From positions 1-8,366 of the forward strand of contig CALNCU010000176.1 of the NCBI GenBank assembly GCA_937875395.1: a stretch of 8,366 bases of DNA. Reading direction: 5' to 3'. Position numbers and translations under genes: made by a program. Every line of letters starts with the position of its first letter. Within the stretch, counting starts at the first letter, position 1. This document shows positions 5,860 to 8,366 of the stretch, one piece after another. This DNA is from an uncultured Armatimonadota bacterium (lineage in GTDB: Bacteria; Armatimonadota; UBA5829; DTJY01). The notes beneath the pieces are model-generated. The model did no database searches. It was not told the DNA's origin and saw nothing but the letters and a program-made list of their open reading frames with translations.

Positions 5860-6496
5860 ATCCCTTCCCAAAGTCCCATACATCTTCTATGCAGGGACGC
5901 AGCATCTCCCTCAACTCCTGGTAATTCTTTTTCTCTGGTTTATATGATCTGGCTATACTGCCAGCTATCATATCTGCCAGTTGAATCATGCTGTCTATCT
6001 TTGAATCTGAGAACTTAGTATCACATATAATTTTGGATTCCTGATTTAACTCTCTCCGAAGGTATGACTTCAGTTTTCTATTCATTCTTCCATCTATTCT
6101 AACCTTTGCATTAATTATGGAGCCAAAGCTATGTTTTAGCAGCATCTTGGTAGTGAAGTTATAAAAGTAACTTGGGGATTTGCGGAGCATGGTACCCTCG
6201 TATATCAGGCTCTTATCTACAACTATTGCTCTCACAGTAAACGGACATGTACGGACTGCCTCACAGAAGGTTCTACGAAATTTTGATGATTCGCTATTGA
6301 AATGAAATTCGTGGGTCTGCTTGGTTTTGAGACTAGATCTTACCTGCTGAATTACAGCTTGCGTTGCTGATATTGCCTCAGCGCTTTGGAAAATTACGGC
6401 AGCTATGCAGAAAATAGGAGAGGAACCCTTTTCAATCTTAAATCCCGAATCTCCGGATTCGTCTACGAATACATATGAGCAGTCACCGATAACCAT
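5858..6496 (-). CDS. DUF3800 protein, RNase H-like fold (moron gene)
   Basis: The 212-aa product shows the DUF3800 pattern: YVFVDESGDSGF near the N-terminus (Asp12, Glu13), a HEFHF segment (62-66) before a F-x-x-x-F helix, KVRIDGR (Asp135) and the C-terminal DSKIDSMIQLADMIAGSIAR (Asp164, Asp168, Asp175). The spaced acidic residues resemble an RNase H-like metal site, so a nuclease or nucleic-acid binding role is plausible; no function is established that I can cite. The gene runs against its neighbours, is convergent with the small RNA, and ends 4 bases from the shared hairpin. Its base composition is lower in G+C (19/60 at 6001-6060 and 24/60 at 5941-6000, against 39/60 at 2821-2880), which suggests separate acquisition. 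No ribosome site precedes ATG 6496. The -10 is so close that the mRNA may be leaderless. Confidence 0.85.
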   Translation of the reverse strand: MVIGDCSYVFVDESGDSGFKIEKGSSPIFCIAAVIFQSAEAISATQAVIQQVRSSLKTKQTHEFHFNSESSKFRRTFCEAVRTCPFTVRAIVVDKSLIYEGTMLRKSPSYFYNFTTKMLLKHSFGSIINAKVRIDGRMNRKLKSYLRRELNQESKIICDTKFSDSKIDSMIQLADMIAGSIARSYKPEKKNYQELREMLRPCIEDVWDFGKG

Positions 6497-6502
6497 GCGT
6501 AA

Positions 6503-6511
6503 ATAATAGCA
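6503..6511 (-). promoter_or_regulatory. Extended -10 promoter of DUF3800, leaderless start
   Basis: On the - strand the sequence reads TGCTATTAT, an extended -10 (TGn then TATTAT at 6508-6503). Only six bases separate it from ATG 6496, so transcription should begin at or next to the A of ATG. No Shine-Dalgarno is present, consistent with a leaderless message. No convincing -35 is visible. Confidence 0.45.
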
Positions 6512-6531
6512 CAGTTTTGTTCAATGTGCTA
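6507..6531. promoter_or_regulatory. Operator-like palindrome over the DUF3800 promoter
   Basis: TAGCACA (6507-6513) and TGTGCTA (6525-6531) form a perfect 7+7 bp inverted repeat with an 11-bp spacer (centres 18 bp apart). It overlaps the TGC of the DUF3800 extended -10 on one strand and lies upstream of the glycosyltransferase ribosome site on the other. It could bind a dimeric repressor or form an RNA hairpin in the + strand transcript; no T-run follows, so it is not a terminator. Confidence 0.45.
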
Positions 6532-6549
6532 GCTATTCATACCATAAAA

Positions 6550-6564
6550 GGAGGTAAAGCCACG
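6550..6564 (+). promoter_or_regulatory. Strong ribosome site ahead of an ACG codon
   Basis: AAAGGAGGT (6547-6555) is a near-perfect Shine-Dalgarno. The codon at ideal spacing, 7 bases after GGAGG, is ACG (6562-6564) and is in frame with the glycosyltransferase. No ATG, GTG or TTG occurs between this site and the conserved N-terminal part. Confidence 0.6.
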
Positions 6565-7707
6565 AACACCCAAACCTTACAAGTAGAATACCACGGAGCC
6601 ATATGGGCCGGAACGGGATACGCAGAAGCAGCCAGAAACGCCGTGCTTGCCCTGCACAAAGCCGGGATAAAGGTAAAAGCAGACCCAACAGGATTCTCCC
6701 ACAGCACCGTCTCTGTGCACCCCGGGAAAATAAGCGTAAAACGTCACGTGGCAAACCCTGCGCTGGATTTCCCCCATTCCATGAAAGAACTTATAACAGA
6801 GCTCAGATACGCGCATGTGGCAGAGAACGCCCCCCTTATAGTGCATGCCCCCAGCACAGTCTACGGCAACTACATAGGCGGCATGCGAAAAGTTATAGGC
6901 TACACGGCATGGGAGACGGCGCGGATGCCCGCCCACTGGGTAGACGGGTGCAACCTGGTAGATGAAGTATGGATCCCCTGCCGGCACAACCTGGAAGCGC
7001 TAAGAGAAAGCGGCGTAACCAAACCCATATACATAGTCCCGCACGCCATAGACACAGAAAGATTTACCCCCCCAAACATACGGCTGAACGGCACATACAC
7101 CTTCATCTCCGTCTTTAGGTGGGGCCTGAGAAAAGGATGGCCGGAACTCATGGCGGCATACGAACGAGCCTTTACATCAAGCGACCCGGTAATCCTGCGC
7201 ATCCTGACCAACTTTAGAACAGAAGAACATCGGGCAGAAGCAAAACAGATGGCAGAACACTTTAACCAGCCGGGCAAACCCCGCCTGGAGATTCTGCCGC
7301 TGGAATACGTCCCATACAACTTCATGCCCGCACTCTACGGCAACGCAGACGCCTTTGTACTCCCATCCAGGGGAGAAGGGTTCTGCATGCCCTGCGCAGA
7401 GGCCATGGCTTGCGGGCTGCCGGCAATAGTAACAGACTGCACAGCCTTTATGGACTACGTAGATGAAGACAACGGCTACCTGGTAATGTGCCGCACGGAA
7501 TCCGCAGAAGATTCTACAGACCCTGACAGGGATGCCACCACCTGGAACGTAGCCTACGTAGACGACCTGGCCTGCCGCATGCGCCAGGCATACGAAGACA
7601 GAGAAGGGCGGCTTGCAAAAGGCAAAGAGGCCCGGGAGACAATAAAACGACTGTTTTCAATGGAAACAGTAGCCCGCACAATGCAGAGCAGGATAAGCAA
7701 ACAATAA
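6562..7707 (+). CDS. GT4-type glycosyltransferase (GT-B fold)
   Basis: The 381-aa product (counted from ACG) has the late E-x7-E motif of GT4 enzymes: GEGFCMPCAE, with Glu272 and Glu280, followed by AMACGLPAIVTD. A basic loop RWGLRKGWPEL (around Arg190/Lys191) and HAIDTERFTP are also typical. The early GAIWAGTGYAEAARN is an N-terminal nucleotide/acceptor-side loop, as in other GT-B proteins. It transfers sugar from an activated donor, but the donor and acceptor cannot be read from sequence. The gene sits inside the tail module, so a virion protein (tail tube or capsid) is a possible acceptor; a host surface sugar is another. Start: a GTG at 6526 or TTG at 6517 would extend the frame but have no ribosome site and cross the palindrome, while the strong Shine-Dalgarno points to ACG at 6562. 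Codon use is like the structural genes. Confidence 0.82.
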   Translation, partial: TNTQTLQVEYHGAIWAGTGYAEAARNAVLALHKAGIKVKADPTGFSHSTVSVHPGKISVKRHVANPALDFPHSMKELITELRYAHVAENAPLIVHAPSTVYGNYIGGMRKVIGYTAWETARMPAHWVDGCNLVDEVWIPCRHNLEALRESGVTKPIYIVPHAIDTERFTPPNIRLNGTYTFISVFRWGLRKGWPELMAAYERAFTSSDPVILRILTNFRTEEHRAEAKQMAEHFNQPGKPRLEILPLEYVPYNFMPALYGNADAFVLPSRGEGFCMPCAEAMACGLPAIVTDCTAFMDYVDEDNGYLVMCRTESAEDSTDPDRDATTWNVAYVDDLACRMRQAYEDREGRLAKGKEARETIKRLFSMETVARTMQSRISKQ

Positions 7708-7717
7708 GGAGGATACA

Positions 7718-8086
7718 TTGGCAACACTAGAACAGATGGCAAAAAGATGCATAACAGTAACCACCAGAAGCGGAGTAAAATACCAGCTCCCCCGGCCCTC
7801 TATAGCACTAAGGTTTGATGCAGTAAAGTTTGTAGAGCTTGCCGGCAGGTTTGAAGGAGATGCCGGCGAGAACCCGGAGACCATGCGGGAGTTTCTTAAA
7901 ACCTTTGTAGAGTTCATGGAAAAATGGCTCAAACGCCACTCCCCGGATATTACGCAAGAACAAATAATGGAAGACTGGGACGTAACGGATATCCCCGCCA
8001 TTATGAATGTTATCAACGGCTTTGAAGAGGAGGTACAGGCGGCAATCCCCCCGGAGCCGGCCTCCAGGAAGGCCAAAAAGAAGTAG
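7718..8086 (+). CDS. Tail assembly chaperone, gpG-like
   Basis: The 122-aa product starts with TTG at 7718, with GGAGGA at 7708-7713, eleven bases after the glycosyltransferase stop. In lambda-type phages the protein G and its frameshift product GT act as chaperones for tape measure protein and tube during tail assembly and are absent from the virion. The protein is helical and acidic with a conserved-looking middle (LRFDAVKFVELAGRFEGDAG, then ETMREFLKTFVEFMEKW), followed by WDVTDIPAIMNVINGFEEEVQ and a basic end (SRKAKKK). It lies two genes after the tail tube, and a second open frame (-1) starts where it ends. These are the features that identify the family; similarity itself is low and cannot be checked here. 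Confidence 0.74.
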   Translation: MATLEQMAKRCITVTTRSGVKYQLPRPSIALRFDAVKFVELAGRFEGDAGENPETMREFLKTFVEFMEKWLKRHSPDITQEQIMEDWDVTDIPAIMNVINGFEEEVQAAIPPEPASRKAKKK

Positions 8087-8109
8087 ACTGGGGCGCCATC
8101 TTTGCCCAG
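8074..8109 (+). promoter_or_regulatory. Programmed -1 frameshift site with downstream hairpin
   Basis: The codons at 8075-8083 are AAA AAG AAG, then TAG. The slip site is C AAA AAG at 8074-8080, with a run of five A before G. Beginning 7 bases later, CTGGG-C (8088-8094, one bulge) pairs with GCCCAG (8104-8109), a stem of 6 bp at the usual distance. The -1 frame is open from 8026 through 8331. A slip at AAG gives the codon GAA at 8080 and then VDWGAIF. Confidence 0.7.
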
Positions 8110-8331
8110 ATATGCGAGCGGTTCCCGGCATACAAAATGGAAGACTGCCCGCACATAGACTGCATAGACTTCATAGAGCTGTGCAGGCAAATAAACGCCC
8201 GCCCCGTACCCTGGGTGGAGATGGTGGAGATTAAAAGAAACGCTTCTGCATCCGGCGGCAACGCGGCAGATAAAGCACAACCAAAGACAGTAGGAGAATT
8301 GGCTTCCGTAATAAACGGTCTGGCCGGTTAG
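8080..8331 (+). CDS. T part of tail assembly chaperone GT (by -1 frameshift)
   Basis: This -1 frame is read as an extension of the 7718 gene, giving a protein of about 204 aa: 121 residues of G followed by 83 residues here, starting EVDWGAIFAQICERFP. The only ATG in this frame, at 8137, has no ribosome site and would remove the first 19 residues, so independent translation is unlikely. The T segment contains YKMEDCPHIDCIDFIELCRQI, a short helical domain with Cys residues, and a C-terminal helix (KTVGELASVINGL) after a low-complexity linker. In lambda the T part recruits tail-tube subunits to the tape measure; the same role is inferred from order and layout. Confidence 0.7.
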   Translation, partial: EVDWGAIFAQICERFPAYKMEDCPHIDCIDFIELCRQINARPVPWVEMVEIKRNASASGGNAADKAQPKTVGELASVINGLAG

Positions 8332-8340
8332 TACAATTAT

Positions 8341-8366
8341 GGAGGAGTGGGGATAGGCTTAACATG
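8341..8366 (+). other. Start region of the next gene, probably the tape measure
   Basis: After the chaperone stop the sequence holds GGAGGAGTGGGG and then AGG at 8354-8356, seven bases before ATG at 8364, the last codon in the window. The gene expected here by order is the tape measure, but nothing of its protein is visible. GTG at 8347 is another candidate start, although too close to GGAGG. Confidence 0.3.

Noticed and set aside
6517..6545. Promoter for the glycosyltransferase (TTGTTC and TACCAT, 17-bp spacer)
   Set aside because: The matches are weak (3/6 and 4/6), and the start of transcription would fall within the ribosome site.
6603..6965. 120-codon + strand frame within the glycosyltransferase
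   Set aside because: It is an alternate frame within a gene with clear GT4 motifs and has an Arg/Pro-rich product typical of shadows.
8027..8034. GAGGAGGT, a strong Shine-Dalgarno inside the chaperone gene
   Set aside because: No usable start codon follows within normal spacing, and it is about 40 bases from the slip site, too far for the usual upstream stimulator of frameshifting.
7657..8280. 207-codon open frame on the - strand over the chaperone genes
   Set aside because: It crosses the glycosyltransferase end and both chaperone frames, which have better starts, gene order and a frameshift signal. Its product is low in recognisable motifs.
8137..8331. Independent 64-codon gene starting at ATG 8137
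   Set aside because: There is no ribosome site, and the open frame extends upstream to the slip site, so the T part of a frameshift product is the better explanation.

Overview
The window is a stretch of a tailed-phage (siphovirus-type) genome, most likely a prophage. It runs from the end of the portal gene through the head, connector and tail-tube genes to the tail-assembly chaperones. The order matches lambda/HK97-type late operons: portal (3' end), a small zinc-ribbon protein, prohead protease with a probable scaffold tail, gpD-like decoration protein, gpE-like major capsid protein, three or four head-tail joining proteins, major tail protein, then chaperone G and its frameshift product GT. 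The tape measure gene is expected just past the right edge.

The host cannot be named. Strong GGAGG-type ribosome sites, GTG and TTG starts, frequent ATA and AGA codons, a sigma70/sigmaA-type promoter and a moderate-to-high G+C in the structural genes fit an anaerobic Firmicute or a similar bacterium. That is inference only.

Layout: 3-5607 is a compact + strand structural operon with many ATGA/GTGA overlaps. A Rho-independent attenuator follows the capsid gene, and a terminator follows the tail-tube gene. The region 5608-6561 is an accessory (moron) insertion. It contains a strong promoter at 5710-5739, a roughly 110-nt structured RNA ending in its own terminator, and, facing it on the - strand, an AT-richer gene for a DUF3800 protein with an RNase H-like motif pattern. 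From 6562 the + strand resumes with a GT4-type glycosyltransferase whose strong Shine-Dalgarno sits in front of ACG rather than ATG. The tail chaperone pair follows, with a probable -1 frameshift site at 8074-8080 and a hairpin 7 nt downstream.

The most interesting part is the RNA plus DUF3800 pair: an independently transcribed structured RNA next to a probable nuclease-fold protein, sharing a terminator, inside a phage late operon. I recall comparative-genomics work describing families of candidate structured RNAs named for their proximity to DUF3800 genes. The pairing is therefore probably an instance of a known but functionally unexplained association. The detailed structure, the operator-like palindrome and the leaderless-looking DUF3800 promoter described here are my own readings of the sequence.
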